A stretch of 64,000 bases of DNA from Halomonas stenophila (lineage in GTDB: Bacteria; Pseudomonadota; Gammaproteobacteria; Pseudomonadales; Halomonadaceae): the NCBI RefSeq assembly GCF_014192275.1, contig NZ_JACHXR010000012.1, positions 1-64,000 on the forward strand, read 5' to 3'. A program made the position numbers and the translations under genes. The stretch's first letter is position 1; each line of letters opens with the position of its first letter. Shown here one piece after another: positions 9,359-18,194 of the stretch. The notes below the pieces were generated by a model. That model was not told the DNA's origin. It saw only the letters and a program-made list of their open reading frames with translations, and did no database searches.

Positions 9359-9374
9359 GCACAAGATAGTGTGC
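9359..9374. promoter_or_regulatory. NrdR box upstream of nrdAB
   Basis: GCACAAGATAGTGTGC on the plus strand reads GCACACTATCTTGTGC toward nrdA, a close match to the NrdR palindrome (acaCwAtATaTwGtgt) with perfect 5-bp ends. It lies 118 bp upstream of the nrdA start. NrdR represses ribonucleotide reductase genes when dATP is high. Confidence 0.8.
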
Positions 9375-9388
9375 TTTTGCTCGGCCAT

Positions 9389-9410
9389 CAAGTGGATAAC
9401 TTGTGGATGA
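9389..9410. promoter_or_regulatory. DnaA-box-like pair overlapping a degenerate second NrdR site
   Basis: Two adjacent minus-strand nonamers, TTATCCACT (9391-9399) and TCATCCACA (9402-9410), each differ by one base from the DnaA box TTATCCACA. The stretch CAAGTGGATAACTTG (9389-9403) is also a 5-bp-arm palindrome. Read as a 16-mer at 9391-9406, its centre is 32 bp from the NrdR box, the usual spacing of paired NrdR boxes, with only one half matching well. The rest of the 9242-9590 spacer shows no clear feature. Confidence 0.5.
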
Positions 9411-9590
9411 GCTGTGTCCTTCCGGGGGGTGGTTTTGGCCTCCTCGCCAGCCCGCATGGTTGGGCCCTTCGCTGCATCGCGGCAGGGGGGCGGGTGAGCG
9501 AAGCGGGGGTTTGTCGGGTATCCTTGAGCACAAGCCGGTCGAAAGCGCCGGCGTCCCTGAACATCGGCCCGTCGAGGTAGGCAGAGAAGA

Positions 9591-10304
9591 ATGGACGACA
9601 GCGTTGACCCCCACGAGCAGGATCATGTGCTGATCATCGAGGACGATGAGCGGCTGGCCGAGCTGACCCGCGACTACCTGGAGGCCAATGGCTTCCGGGT
9701 GACCCTGGAGGCCGACGGCGCCCATGGCGTCGAGCGGATCCTCACCCTGCAGCCGGACCTGGTGATCCTGGACCTGATGCTGCCCGGCGAGGACGGCCTG
9801 TCGATCTGTCGCCGGGTGCGCTCGGACTACCCCGGCCCGATCCTGATGCTGACCGCCCGCACCGATGACATGGATCAGGTGCTGGGCCTCGAGATGGGCG
9901 CCGACGACTATGTGCCCAAGCCGGTCCAGCCGCGGGTACTGCTGGCGCGCATGCGCGCCCTGCTGCGCCGCCGCGAGCCGAGTGCCGCGAGCGAGGAGCC
10001 GCGCCTGACCTTCGGCGAGCTGGAGATCGACAACTCGACCCGCGAGGCCTTCCTGTCCGGCGAGCGCATCGACCTGACCAGCGCCGAGTTCGACCTGCTG
10101 TGGCTGCTGGCCTGCAACGCCGGCCGGGTGCTGACCCGCGAGGAGATCTTCTCGCAGTTGCGGGGCATCAAGTACGATGGCCAGGACCGCTCCATCGACG
10201 TCCGCGTCTCGCGCATCCGCCCCAAGATCGGTGATGACCCCAATCAGCCGCAGCGGATCAAGACGGTGCGCAGCAAGGGCTATCTGTTCGTCAAGGACAT
10301 CTGA
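9591..10304 (+). CDS. rstA: OmpR-family response regulator, RstA-like
   Basis: Protein of 237 residues. The receiver domain (about 12-125) has the acidic cluster Glu17-Asp18-Asp19, the phospho-acceptor Asp61 in VILDLMLPGEDG and Lys110. A winged-helix DNA-binding domain follows (about 138-235). The RGIKYDGQDRSIDVRVSRIR segment and the RIKTVRSKGYLF ending are typical of RstA rather than PhoB or OmpR. The stop overlaps the start of the downstream kinase by one base (TGATG), so the two are translationally coupled. Its targets are not visible here. Confidence 0.88.
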   Translation: MDDSVDPHEQDHVLIIEDDERLAELTRDYLEANGFRVTLEADGAHGVERILTLQPDLVILDLMLPGEDGLSICRRVRSDYPGPILMLTARTDDMDQVLGLEMGADDYVPKPVQPRVLLARMRALLRRREPSAASEEPRLTFGELEIDNSTREAFLSGERIDLTSAEFDLLWLLACNAGRVLTREEIFSQLRGIKYDGQDRSIDVRVSRIRPKIGDDPNQPQRIKTVRSKGYLFVKDI

Positions 10305-11938
10305 TGCCTTCCCGCCTCCTGCCAAGGGCCCTGGCCGACAGCACCTTCCTGCGGGTCTATGTCCTCATGGCACTGGCGCTGGTGATGATCTTCGCCCTGG
10401 CGCTGCTGACCATCACCGTGGTCGACAAGGTGCGCCGTCAGCACTATCAGGAGCAACTGGCCGACGCGCCGATGACGCTGTTCACCGCCCAGCTGTCGGC
10501 CCTGCCCGCCGAGGAACGCGGGGCCTGGCTGGTGCGCCTGAGCGAGCGGCTCGAGATCTCCATGACCCTCCACGACCTGGGCGACTATCCCGTCGGCTAC
10601 TTCGCGGGGGCGCGCCTCGAGGCCGGGCATACCCTGGCGCACCAGACGGAGACCCAGGGCTGGCGGCTGCTCCGCAAGCTGCCCGGCGAGTCTCGCCTGC
10701 TGCGGGTCGAGCTGGCCAACCTGACCGAGCACCAGCTGGTGGGGCTGGCCGAACTGCTCGGCGACTGGTTGCTGGCCACCGAGCCGGCCCAGCGCCGGGA
10801 CCGGCTCGCGATGCTGCAGAGCTCGGCGATCATGCTGCACCTCTCCGACACCCCGCCCGAGGGCCTCGCGCCCCCCCAGCTCGCCGAGCTGGGGGATACC
10901 GAGGTGGTGATCCGCCTGCTGCCGCAGCGCTGGGCCATGTCGCTGTATCTGCGCCTGACGGACGAGGACGGCGACAGGCAGTGGGTGGAGGTGGGCCCCC
11001 TCCATGCCTTCGAGCCGCTGCCCGCCTCGCTGCTGCTGCTGCTGTTGATGATGCTGCTCGGCGTGCTGGCGGTGATCATCTACCTGATCGTGCGCAGCGT
11101 CGAGGCGCGCATGTCACGGCTCGAGCTCGCCGCTACGCGGATCGCCGCGGGGCGCCTGGATACCCGGGTCAAGGTCGAGGGCAGCGACTTCGTGGGACGC
11201 CTGGGCATGGCGCTGAACGGCATGGCGGCCCAGGTGCAGTCGCTGCTGCGTGCCCAGCAGGACATGATCCGGGCGGTCTCCCACGAGCTGCGCACCCCGG
11301 TGGCGCGCATCCGCTTCGCGGTGCAGATGGTCGAGGACATGACCGACGACCCGGCGGTGCGCCGCCAGCTGCAGGGGGTGGATACCGACATCGCCGAACT
11401 GGACGACCTGGTCGACGAGATCCTCACCTATGCGCGCCTGGGCAGCGAGGCGGCCAACGGGGCCGAGCTGAAGACCACGCCGGTGGAGTGCCGGGTGATG
11501 GCGGAGCGGGTCATCGAGGGGCTGCGTCCGCTGCATGGCCAGCTGGCCATCACCCTGATCCCGGGAGACGAGGTGGAGGCCGCGGTGGAGCCCCGCTACC
11601 TGCAGCGGGCACTGCAGAACCTGGTGGCCAACGCCTGCCGCCATGCCCAGTCCCGGGTGATGGTCCGGATCCACGGCGAACCGCGGCTGGTGCGGATCGA
11701 CGTGGAGGATGACGGTCCCGGCGTGCCGGCGGCGGCGCGCAGCGAGATCTTCAAGCCCTTCGCCCGGCTCGACGACAGCCGTGCCCGGCGCTCCGGCGGC
11801 TATGGCCTGGGGCTGTCCATCGTGCAGAAGGTCATGGCCTGGCATGGCGGCAGCGTCATGGTGGATGCCAGCCCGTCGCTGGGCGGTGCTCGCTTCACGC
11901 TGCTGCTGCCCCAGCGCGATCCCCACCCGGACGCCTGA
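10304..11938 (+). CDS. rstB: Sensor histidine kinase, RstB-like
   Basis: Protein of 544 residues, partner of the preceding regulator. TM1 (about 16-40) and TM2 (about 241-264) bracket a periplasmic sensor of about 200 residues. A HAMP linker follows, then a HisKA domain with the phospho-accepting His327 in RAVSHELRTP, and a HATPase domain with NLVANACRHA, DDGPGVP and GGYGLGLSIV (N, G1 and G2 boxes). The periplasmic domain is longer than in E. coli RstB (433 residues in total). The inducing signal is unknown. Confidence 0.88.
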   Translation: MPSRLLPRALADSTFLRVYVLMALALVMIFALALLTITVVDKVRRQHYQEQLADAPMTLFTAQLSALPAEERGAWLVRLSERLEISMTLHDLGDYPVGYFAGARLEAGHTLAHQTETQGWRLLRKLPGESRLLRVELANLTEHQLVGLAELLGDWLLATEPAQRRDRLAMLQSSAIMLHLSDTPPEGLAPPQLAELGDTEVVIRLLPQRWAMSLYLRLTDEDGDRQWVEVGPLHAFEPLPASLLLLLLMMLLGVLAVIIYLIVRSVEARMSRLELAATRIAAGRLDTRVKVEGSDFVGRLGMALNGMAAQVQSLLRAQQDMIRAVSHELRTPVARIRFAVQMVEDMTDDPAVRRQLQGVDTDIAELDDLVDEILTYARLGSEAANGAELKTTPVECRVMAERVIEGLRPLHGQLAITLIPGDEVEAAVEPRYLQRALQNLVANACRHAQSRVMVRIHGEPRLVRIDVEDDGPGVPAAARSEIFKPFARLDDSRARRSGGYGLGLSIVQKVMAWHGGSVMVDASPSLGGARFTLLLPQRDPHPDA

Positions 11939-11945
11939 GCCCGGG

Positions 11946-12860
11946 TCAGGCCGGCTTGATCCCCTCCAGCACCGCGAAGGACGTCTCCCGGGCGGTGCGC
12001 AGGAAGTCCTCCATCCAGGGGGCCTCGCGGGTCTCCTCGCGGATCGCCGCGAACAGCGTGCTCCAGACCCCCTGCTCCCCCAGCGGCACGGCCTTCACGT
12101 AGTCCCGCTCGAGGTACTCGGTCAGGGCCCAGTTGGGCAGGGCGCAGACGCCGCGTCCGCTGGCCACCAGCTGCATCATCATGATGGTCAGCTCGGCGGT
12201 GCGCACCTCCTTGGGCCTGATCCCGGCCGGGTCGAGGAACTGGGTGAAGACATCCAGCCGCGCGTGCTCCACCGGATAGGTGATCAGGGTCTCCTCGACC
12301 AGGTCGGCGGGTACCACGAAGGGCCGGCCGGCCAGGGGATGCTGGCGGGCCACGGCGAGCAAGCCCTCGTAGCGGAACAGCGGCTCGTAGTGCACCCCGG
12401 GCAACGGCTGGGGGTCGGCGGTGATCACCAGGTCGAGCTGCTCCCGGGCCAGGGAGGGCAGCGGCTCGAAGTGATGGCCGCCGGGGATGTCGATCTCCAC
12501 TTCCGGCCAGTGATCGCGGAAGTGATCCACGGTGGGCATCAGCCACTGGAAGCAGCTGTGGCACTCGATGGCCATGTGCAGCCGGCCCTGCTCGTTGCCG
12601 GCCAGGCGCGCCAGGTCGCGCTCGGCCATGCGCACCTGGGGCAGGACCTGCTCGGCCAGCGTCAGCAGGCGCAGGCCGGCCCGGGTGAACTCCACCGGGC
12701 GGGTCTTGCGCAGGAACAGCGGGCTGCCCAGCCGCTCCTCCAGGTCCTTGATCTGGTGAGAGAGGGCGGACTGGGTCAGGTGCACCCGTTCGGCGGCTTC
12801 CACCAGGGAGCCGGCGTCGCGCAGGGCGACCAGGGTGCGGAGGTGGCGGAGTTCGAGCAT
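11946..12860 (-). CDS. metR: LysR-family activator of methionine synthesis, MetR
   Basis: Protein of 304 residues. The N-terminal helix-turn-helix (about 1-60, with SLVEAAERVHLTQSALSHQIKDLE) is followed by a LysR substrate-binding domain. The IECHSCFQWLMP stretch and divergent placement from metE match MetR, which activates metE with homocysteine as co-effector. It is convergent with rstB, whose stop lies only 7 bp away. The 103-bp divergent spacer should contain both promoters. Confidence 0.93.
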   Translation of the reverse strand: MLELRHLRTLVALRDAGSLVEAAERVHLTQSALSHQIKDLEERLGSPLFLRKTRPVEFTRAGLRLLTLAEQVLPQVRMAERDLARLAGNEQGRLHMAIECHSCFQWLMPTVDHFRDHWPEVEIDIPGGHHFEPLPSLAREQLDLVITADPQPLPGVHYEPLFRYEGLLAVARQHPLAGRPFVVPADLVEETLITYPVEHARLDVFTQFLDPAGIRPKEVRTAELTIMMMQLVASGRGVCALPNWALTEYLERDYVKAVPLGEQGVWSTLFAAIREETREAPWMEDFLRTARETSFAVLEGIKPA

Positions 12861-12940
12861 GATCCTGAGCTTTGTTCATGTTTAAGATTAATAAGTTTAG
12901 TTTGATTCAGGAGTGGTGGCTAGCGAGACTGTGTACCATC

Positions 12941-12950
12941 ATTCATGAAT
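12941..12950. promoter_or_regulatory. Palindrome in the metR/metE spacer
   Basis: ATTCATGAAT is a 10-bp perfect palindrome 13 bp before metE. It contains the TGAA and TTCA halves of MetR sites but in inverted order and without the canonical 5-bp spacer (TGAA-N5-TTCA), so assignment as a MetR box is tentative. I see no canonical MetR box elsewhere in 12861-12963. Confidence 0.3.
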
Positions 12951-12963
12951 ACAGGGCTTCATC

Positions 12964-15279
12964 ATGACATTGGCTCATGTACTCGGGTATCCGCGCATCG
13001 GCGCCGACCGCGAGCTGAAGAAGGCCACCGAGGCCTACTGGAAGGGCGAGAGCGATCGCGAGGCCCTGGAGGCCACGGGACGCGAGCTGCGCCAGCGCCA
13101 CTGGGCGGCGCAGCGCGAGGCCGGCCTGGACCTCGTCACCGTGGGCGACTTCGCCTTCTATGATCAGGTGCTCGATGTCTCCACGCTGCTCGGGGCGGTG
13201 CCCGACCGCTTCGCCGCCGGGGACGAGCTGGCCCGCGGCGAGGTGGACCTGGATACCGCCTTCCGCATGGCGCGGGGCCGGGCGCCCAGCGGCGAGCCCG
13301 CCGCGGCCTGCGAGATGACCAAGTACTTCGATACCAACTACCACTACCTGGTCCCCGAACTGCACCCGGGGCAGCGCTTCCGCCTGGCCAGCTCGCGGCT
13401 GTTCGACGAGGTCGAGGAGGCCAGGGCCGACGGCCACGCGGTCAAGGTGGCCCTGACCGGCCCGCTGACCTGGCTGTGGCTGGGCAAGGCCCGCGGCGAG
13501 GCGGCCGAGACCTTCGACCGCCTGAGCCTGCTCGACGAGGTGCTCGAGGTCTACGGCCAGGTGCTCACGCGGCTGGCCGACCAGGGCGTGAGCTGGGTGC
13601 AGCTCGACGAGCCGGCCCTGGTGCAGGACCTGCCTCCGGCCTGGCAGCAGGCCTACGAGCGGGCCTATCACCGCCTCCAGGCGGCGCCGGTCAAGCTGCT
13701 GCTCTCGACCTATTTCGGCGGCCTGGGCGACAACCTGTCGCTGACCGTGGGCCTGCCGGTGGACGGCCTGCACCTGGACGCGGTGCGCGCGCCCGAGCAG
13801 GTCGAGGTCGTGGTCGACCGGCTGCTGCCCCACAAGGTGCTGTCGCTCGGCGTGATCGACGGGCGCAACGTCTGGCGGGCCGACCTGGCCGCGTTGCGCG
13901 AATGGCTGACGCCGCTGGCGGCCCGGCTGGGCGAGCGGCTGTGGCTGGCGCCGAGCTGCTCGCTGCTGCACGTGCCGGTGGACCTGGCCGCCGAACCTGA
14001 GTCTCGCGAGCTGGATGCCGAGCTCAAGGGCTGGCTGGCCTTCGCCCGCCAGAAGCTCGACGAGACGGTGTTGCTGGGCCGGGCCCTGGATGCCCGCCTG
14101 ACGGCCGGGGACGAGGCCCGCCTGGCCGAGGCCGGCGAGGCGCTGGCCGCCCGGCGCGCCTCGCCGCGCATCCACCGTCCGGCGGTGGCCGAGCGACTGG
14201 CCGCGGTGACCGCCGCCGACAGCGAGCGGGCCAGTCCCCATGGCGGGCGGGCCCGGGCGCAGCGGCGTCGCCTCGACCTGCCGCTGTTCCCCACCACCAC
14301 CATCGGCTCCTTCCCGCAGACCGCGGAGATCCGCCAGGCGCGTCGCGCCCACAAGGCCGGCGAGCTCTCCGGCGCCGACTACGAGGCGCGCATGGAGGCC
14401 GAGATCGCCGCGGCGGTGGCCCGCCAGGAGGCGCTGGGGCTCGACATGCTGGTGCACGGCGAGGCCGAGCGCAACGACATGGTCGAGTACTTCGGCGAAC
14501 GGCTCGACGGCTTCGCCTTCACCCGCTTCGGTTGGGTACAGAGCTATGGCTCGCGCTGCGTCAAGCCGCCGATCCTGTTCGGCGACGTGGCCCGCCCGGC
14601 GCCGATGACCGTGCGCTGGAGCCGCTACGCCCAGTCGCTCACCGAGCGGCCCATGAAGGGCATGCTCACCGGCCCGGTGACCGTCCTGCAGTGGTCCTTC
14701 GTGCGTGACGACCAGCCCCGGGCGACCACCTGCCGGCAGATCGCCCTGGCGCTGCGCGACGAGGTGGCCGACCTGGAGGCCGCGGCGATCGCCGCCATCC
14801 AGATCGACGAGCCGGCGCTGCGCGAGGGGCTGCCGCTGCGCAGCGCCGAGTGGCAGGGCTATCTGGACTGGGCGGTGGACTGTTTCCGGCTCACTGCCGC
14901 GGTGGCCGACGACGCCACCCAGATCCACACCCATATGTGCTACTCGGAGTTCAACGACATCATCGCCGCCATCGCCGCCCTGGACGCCGATGTCATCACC
15001 ATCGAGACCTCTCGCTCCGACATGGAGCTGCTCGATGCCTTCCGCGACTTCGACTATCCCAACGAGATCGGGCCGGGCGTCTACGATATCCATTCGCCCA
15101 ACCTCCCCGAGGTCGACTGGATGGTGACCCTGATGGACAAGGCCGCCGAGCGCATCGCCGTCGACCGACTATGGGTCAACCCGGACTGCGGTCTCAAGAC
15201 CCGCGGCTGGGCCGAGGTGGAACCGGCGCTGGCCAATATGGTCGAGGCCGCCCGGATACTGCGTGAGCGTCACGGCTGA
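12964..15279 (+). CDS. metE: Cobalamin-independent methionine synthase
   Basis: Protein of 771 residues that transfers a methyl group from 5-methyltetrahydropteroyl-triglutamate to homocysteine. Two barrel halves are joined near residue 430; the second begins with [15 protein letters not shown]. The zinc and homocysteine ligands are present with the same spacing as in E. coli: His657 and Cys659 ([10 protein letters not shown]), Glu681 (ITIETSRSD) and Cys742 ([10 protein letters not shown]). It is divergent from metR and expected to be activated by it. A dispersed repeat begins 8 bp after the stop codon. Confidence 0.97.
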   Translation: MTLAHVLGYPRIGADRELKKATEAYWKGESDREALEATGRELRQRHWAAQREAGLDLVTVGDFAFYDQVLDVSTLLGAVPDRFAAGDELARGEVDLDTAFRMARGRAPSGEPAAACEMTKYFDTNYHYLVPELHPGQRFRLASSRLFDEVEEARADGHAVKVALTGPLTWLWLGKARGEAAETFDRLSLLDEVLEVYGQVLTRLADQGVSWVQLDEPALVQDLPPAWQQAYERAYHRLQAAPVKLLLSTYFGGLGDNLSLTVGLPVDGLHLDAVRAPEQVEVVVDRLLPHKVLSLGVIDGRNVWRADLAALREWLTPLAARLGERLWLAPSCSLLHVPVDLAAEPESRELDAELKGWLAFARQKLDETVLLGRALDARLTAGDEARLAEAGEALAARRASPRIHRPAVAERLAAVTAADSERASPHGGRARAQRRRLDLPLFPTTTIGSFPQTAEIRQARRAHKAGELSGADYEARMEAEIAAAVARQEALGLDMLVHGEAERNDMVEYFGERLDGFAFTRFGWVQSYGSRCVKPPILFGDVARPAPMTVRWSRYAQSLTERPMKGMLTGPVTVLQWSFVRDDQPRATTCRQIALALRDEVADLEAAAIAAIQIDEPALREGLPLRSAEWQGYLDWAVDCFRLTAAVADDATQIHTHMCYSEFNDIIAAIAALDADVITIETSRSDMELLDAFRDFDYPNEIGPGVYDIHSPNLPEVDWMVTLMDKAAERIAVDRLWVNPDCGLKTRGWAEVEPALANMVEAARILRERHG

Positions 15280-15286
15280 GGTCTGT

Positions 15287-15448
15287 CCAGGGAACCAGCA
15301 GCATGCCGAGGGGCGCCGGGGACAGGTCGAAGAGAGGGTCCTACGCCATGGATGGCGTCGGTAGCGCCCAAGGACGGGTTTACAGCGCCCTCTCGGAGGC
15401 CTGTCGACGGAGTAGCCCCGAGCGGAGAATCGACCATGGCAGTCCTGA
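15287..15448 (+). repeat. Dispersed intergenic element, copy A
   Basis: This copy, about 162 bp long, begins 8 bp after the metE stop with a degraded terminal repeat (CCAGGG, five mismatches, GCAG at 15287-15301). It carries the family core: GGGGCGCCGGGGACAGG, the hairpin ACGCCAT-GG-ATGGCGT (15343-15358), AGCGCCC direct repeats, then CCTGTCGACGG and AGCCCCGAGCG. The 3' terminal repeat is poorly preserved (about 8 of 15 bases). Four other copies occur in the window. Confidence 0.85.
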
Positions 15449-15455
15449 TGCCTAC

Positions 15456-15495
15456 CCGCCGGGCGGAGCGAAACCGCTCGGCGGCTGTTATTCTG
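15456..15495 (+). terminator. Candidate metE terminator
   Basis: CCGCCGGGCGG and CCGCTCGGCGG form an 11-bp stem with one G-T wobble around AGCGAAA, followed by CTGTTATTCTG. The T-run is interrupted, so efficiency is uncertain. It lies just past repeat copy A. Confidence 0.45.
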
Positions 15496-15507
15496 TGGCG
15501 GGCCGCA

Positions 15508-15539
15508 CCCGCCCTGTCGGGGATCGCCGACAGGGCGGG
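15508..15539. other. Perfect 13-bp hairpin upstream of the MliC lipoprotein gene
   Basis: CCCGCCCTGTCGG and CCGACAGGGCGGG flank GGATCG. No T-run follows on the plus strand. It is 37 bp upstream of the next start codon, so it could be a second terminator stem or lie in the leader of that gene. Confidence 0.45.
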
Positions 15540-15576
15540 CGCGCCGAGGAATCTCATCGTACAAGGAGTCATCCCC

Positions 15577-16335
15577 ATGCCTCGTGTCCCGTCTCTGCTG
15601 ATTGCCCTGCCGTTGCTGATGGCGCTGGGGCTGTCCGGCTGTGTCACCTACGTGAACGCGCCGGCCCCCGAGCCCGCTCCCGAGCCGCCGACGGCGTCCG
15701 ACGATGGTGAGGAGGGCGATGCCGCCCCCAAGGCGCCGCTGCTGCCCTCGTCGCTGTTTCCCGGCGAGGCGGACCGGCTGGTCGGCTGGCGCTGCACCCC
15801 GGCCCAGGACCTGGTCACCGCCGTCGGCGAGGAGGAAATGCGGCTGTGGTCCGCCCATGGCGCCGCGCGCCTCGAGCCGGCCGTGGTGGCCAGTGGCAGC
15901 CGCTATCAGCAGGGCGAGCTGAGTGTCTGGCTGAAGGGGGGCGAGGCGCTGGTCGAGAGCCAGCGGGGCCGGTTGGACTGCGAGCAGGACATCGCCATGG
16001 ACACCCTCACCCGGGACGGCCATCCCGGCGTGATGTTCCACGGCCGCGGCAACGAGCCGGGCTGGCGCATCCAGCTGGCCAACGACGTGCCCGAGATCGA
16101 TATGTCCCTGGACTACGGCAACCGCCAGGTGACCCTGCCCTACCGGGTGACCACCCTCGACAACGGCGCCGGGCGGGTGATCCTGGCCAGTGGCCAGGCG
16201 GCGCGGCCCTTCACGCTGCGCATCGAGGCCAAGGCCTGCTTCGACGACATGAGCGGCCAGCCCTGGCCGGCGCGGGTGACGCTGACCCTGAGCGACGAGG
16301 TCTATCGGGGGTGTGGCCAGGGGATCGCGCCATGA
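15577..16335 (+). CDS. Lipoprotein with MliC and COG3650-like domains
   Basis: Protein of 252 residues. A lipoprotein signal ends at Cys22 (LGLSGC), followed by a Pro/Glu/Asp-rich linker. About residues 60-125 resemble the MliC lysozyme-inhibitor fold (WRCTPAQDLV, then VASGSRYQQGELSVWLKGGEALVE). About 145-250 resemble COG3650 (FHGRGNEPGW, then CFDDMSGQPWPARVTLTLSDE and GCG). It is probably anchored in the outer membrane, protecting peptidoglycan from lysozyme; that role is inferred from MliC. The start is fixed by AAGGAG, 8 bases upstream of ATG 15577. Confidence 0.78.
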   Translation: MPRVPSLLIALPLLMALGLSGCVTYVNAPAPEPAPEPPTASDDGEEGDAAPKAPLLPSSLFPGEADRLVGWRCTPAQDLVTAVGEEEMRLWSAHGAARLEPAVVASGSRYQQGELSVWLKGGEALVESQRGRLDCEQDIAMDTLTRDGHPGVMFHGRGNEPGWRIQLANDVPEIDMSLDYGNRQVTLPYRVTTLDNGAGRVILASGQAARPFTLRIEAKACFDDMSGQPWPARVTLTLSDEVYRGCGQGIAP

Positions 16336-16400
16336 TTCGTTTTTATCGAATGAATTGCGCAGTATTTTGCGCTTATCATCGATAAAAACGAACATATAAT
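16336..16400 (+). promoter_or_regulatory. azoR promoter with a long inverted repeat
   Basis: TTCGTTTTTATCGA (16336-16349) and TCGATAAAAACGAA (16379-16392) are a perfect 14-bp inverted repeat. A shorter GCGCA/TGCGC dyad sits between them. A consensus -10 TATAAT lies at 16395-16400, right after the second arm, with no good -35 (TTATCA at 16373 at best). The layout suggests an operator for a dimeric repressor or activator controlling the azoreductase gene. No regulator gene is adjacent. Confidence 0.65.
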
Positions 16401-16438
16401 GGTGATCATTCCTACGTTAACCCGGTAAGGAGATCGCC

Positions 16439-17041
16439 ATGACCCGCGCCCTCGTTCTGACCTCTTCCATTCTCGCCGGCAACTCCCAGAGCCTGGCCGA
16501 GCACTTCCAGGCCCAGGCCGCCGGGGTGGAAGGCCTCGAGGTGACCACTCGCGACCTGGTAGCCGACGACCTGCCGCACCTGACCCAGCCGGAACTCGCC
16601 AGCTGGCAGTTGCCGGCCGAGGAGTGCTCGGCCGCCCAGCGCGAGCTGGCGGCCCGCTCCGACGGCCTGATCGAGGAACTGCTGGCTCACGACGTCCTGG
16701 TGCTGGCGGTGCCGCTCTACAACCTGGGTATTCCCTCCCAGATGAAGGCCTGGTTCGACCGCGTGATGCGCGCCGGCAAGACCTTCCGCTACACCGAGAA
16801 TGGCCCGCAGGGGCTGGTCGAGGGCAAGCGGGCGGTGATCCTCGCGGCCCGGGGCGGTCAGTACGCCGGCAGCGAACTCGACAGCCAGACGCCGCACCTC
16901 AAGCACATGCTCGGCCTGATGGGCATACGCGAGGTGGACGTGGTGTTCGCCGAGGGGCTCGCCATGGGCGAGACCCAGCGCGAGGCCGCCCTCGCCGAGG
17001 CCCGTCACGCCATCGGCGGCCTGGTCGAGCGCCTGGCCTGA
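16439..17041 (+). CDS. azoR: FMN-dependent NADH:quinone/azo oxidoreductase (AzoR family)
   Basis: Protein of 200 residues with a flavodoxin-like fold. It starts LVLTSSILAGNSQSLAEHF (FMN phosphate loop) and contains VPLYNLGIPSQMKAWFDRV, the AzoR hallmark, and AARGGQY. The family reduces quinones and azo compounds with NAD(P)H by a two-electron mechanism and protects against electrophile stress. AAGGAG precedes ATG 16439. A long operator-like inverted repeat upstream suggests inducible expression. Confidence 0.92.
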   Translation: MTRALVLTSSILAGNSQSLAEHFQAQAAGVEGLEVTTRDLVADDLPHLTQPELASWQLPAEECSAAQRELAARSDGLIEELLAHDVLVLAVPLYNLGIPSQMKAWFDRVMRAGKTFRYTENGPQGLVEGKRAVILAARGGQYAGSELDSQTPHLKHMLGLMGIREVDVVFAEGLAMGETQREAALAEARHAIGGLVERLA

Positions 17042-17058
17042 CGCGCCGTTCGCCGCAA

Positions 17059-17094
17059 CGCCGAGGGGGTGGCCAGGGTGCCACCCCCTCGGCG
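17059..17094. terminator. Hairpin between convergent genes
   Basis: CGCCGAGGGGGTGGC and GCCACCCCCTCGGCG form a 15-bp perfect stem around a CAGGGT loop, between azoR and the convergent membrane hydrolase gene. There is no T-run on either strand; it probably acts as a bidirectional transcript end. Confidence 0.5.
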
Positions 17095-17111
17095 TAGGGG
17101 GCACCCGACCC

Positions 17112-18176
17112 TCAGCACTGGCCCGGTACGCTGACGACCCACTGCCGGGGCACGAAGTGGCTGGTGCAGAGCATCGGCTCCGGCGAGAGGATGCGCGCGC
17201 CCAGGCGGGCCAGGGCGGCCCGGTCGTCGCCCGGCGGCGTCGGCAGCTGGACGGTGCGCGCCAGGGGCTGCCAGGCGCCGTCCTGGCGACGGGCGAGGCC
17301 GTAGCGGAAGGGATGGAAGCCCGGAAAGCCCAGCCGCAGGTCGGTGGCCACCAGGGTGTCCCGGCCGTCTCGCGTCTCGACCTCGTAGCGCAGGAAGGGA
17401 CCGGCGAACCAGTCGAGGCGCCGCCCGGCCGGAGCGGCGAGCGCCACGGGGGCCAGGTCGGCCCCCCGGGCATAGGTCTCCAGCTCGGGAGGGTGGTCGC
17501 CGTCGAACAGGCCGATCAGGGCCTCGTGGTAGTGGTCGCCCTCCACCACGGTGGCCCGCCACAGCAGGGTGTTGAAGGGCGTGGGCTGCACCAGCCGGGG
17601 CGCCTCCTCCAGCCCCCGCTCGGCCAGCACCGGCGCGAGGCGCGACTCGACCAGGGTCTTGGCGCTCAGGGCGAAGACCAGGTAGGCGCAGGACAGCGCC
17701 AGCCCCCAGGCCGGCCCCCGGGGGCGGCCGGTGGCCAGGGCCACGGCGATGCCCACCAGCAGTGGCAGCGAGTAGAGCGGGTCGATGATGAAGACGATGG
17801 GCCAGGCTACGGGGCGCGCCTCCAGGGGCCACCACAGCTGGGTGCCGTAGGTGGTCAGGGCATCGAGCAGGGGATGGGTCATCAGGCACAGGCCGAAGAA
17901 GGCCGCCCAGCGGCCCGGGCCGATGTCCCGGGCCGGGGCAAAGCGTGTGGCGAGGAAGGTCAGCGCCGCGGCGAGTCCGGCCAGCACGAACAGCGAATGG
18001 CTGACGCCGCGGTGCCGGGTGACGTTGGCCACGGCGTCGCCGTAGTCGATCACCACGTCCAGGTCGGGCAGGGTGCCCAGTGCCGCGCCGAGCAGCACGG
18101 CCTTGCGCCCCAGGCGGCCACCCAGCACGGTGCCACCGATCGCCGCACCCAGGGCCGCCTGTGTCATCGAGTCCAT
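17112..18176 (-). CDS. YdjM/DUF457-family membrane-bound metal-dependent hydrolase
   Basis: Protein of 354 residues with four or five membrane segments in the first 190. The family's metal-binding motifs are visible: GTLPDLDVV, RHRGVSHSLF and THPLLDALTTYGTQLWWPL, with conserved Asp and His residues. The C-terminal half (about 190-350) is a soluble extension. YdjM-like proteins occur widely and their substrate is unknown; some are SOS-regulated in E. coli, and I see no LexA box here. It is followed in the opposite direction by azoR and preceded by tag on the same strand. Confidence 0.8.
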   Translation of the reverse strand: MDSMTQAALGAAIGGTVLGGRLGRKAVLLGAALGTLPDLDVVIDYGDAVANVTRHRGVSHSLFVLAGLAAALTFLATRFAPARDIGPGRWAAFFGLCLMTHPLLDALTTYGTQLWWPLEARPVAWPIVFIIDPLYSLPLLVGIAVALATGRPRGPAWGLALSCAYLVFALSAKTLVESRLAPVLAERGLEEAPRLVQPTPFNTLLWRATVVEGDHYHEALIGLFDGDHPPELETYARGADLAPVALAAPAGRRLDWFAGPFLRYEVETRDGRDTLVATDLRLGFPGFHPFRYGLARRQDGAWQPLARTVQLPTPPGDDRAALARLGARILSPEPMLCTSHFVPRQWVVSVPGQC

Positions 18177-18194
18177 GGTGGAGCGCCTCGTCGG

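Noticed and set aside
9389..9410. DnaA-box-like pair as a replication origin
   Set aside because: Only two imperfect boxes, no AT-rich unwinding region, and no dnaA, dnaN or gidA nearby. Control of nrdAB is the simpler reading.
12943..15093. Very long open frame on the minus strand opposite metE
   Set aside because: The plus-strand frame is an unmistakable complete MetE. The antisense frame is Gly/His/Gln-rich with no recognisable domain, the usual shadow of a GC-rich codon pattern.
15303..15710. Small frame beginning inside repeat copy A
   Set aside because: Copies of the element share RNA-type covariation rather than synonymous change, and this frame continues out of phase into the MliC lipoprotein gene.
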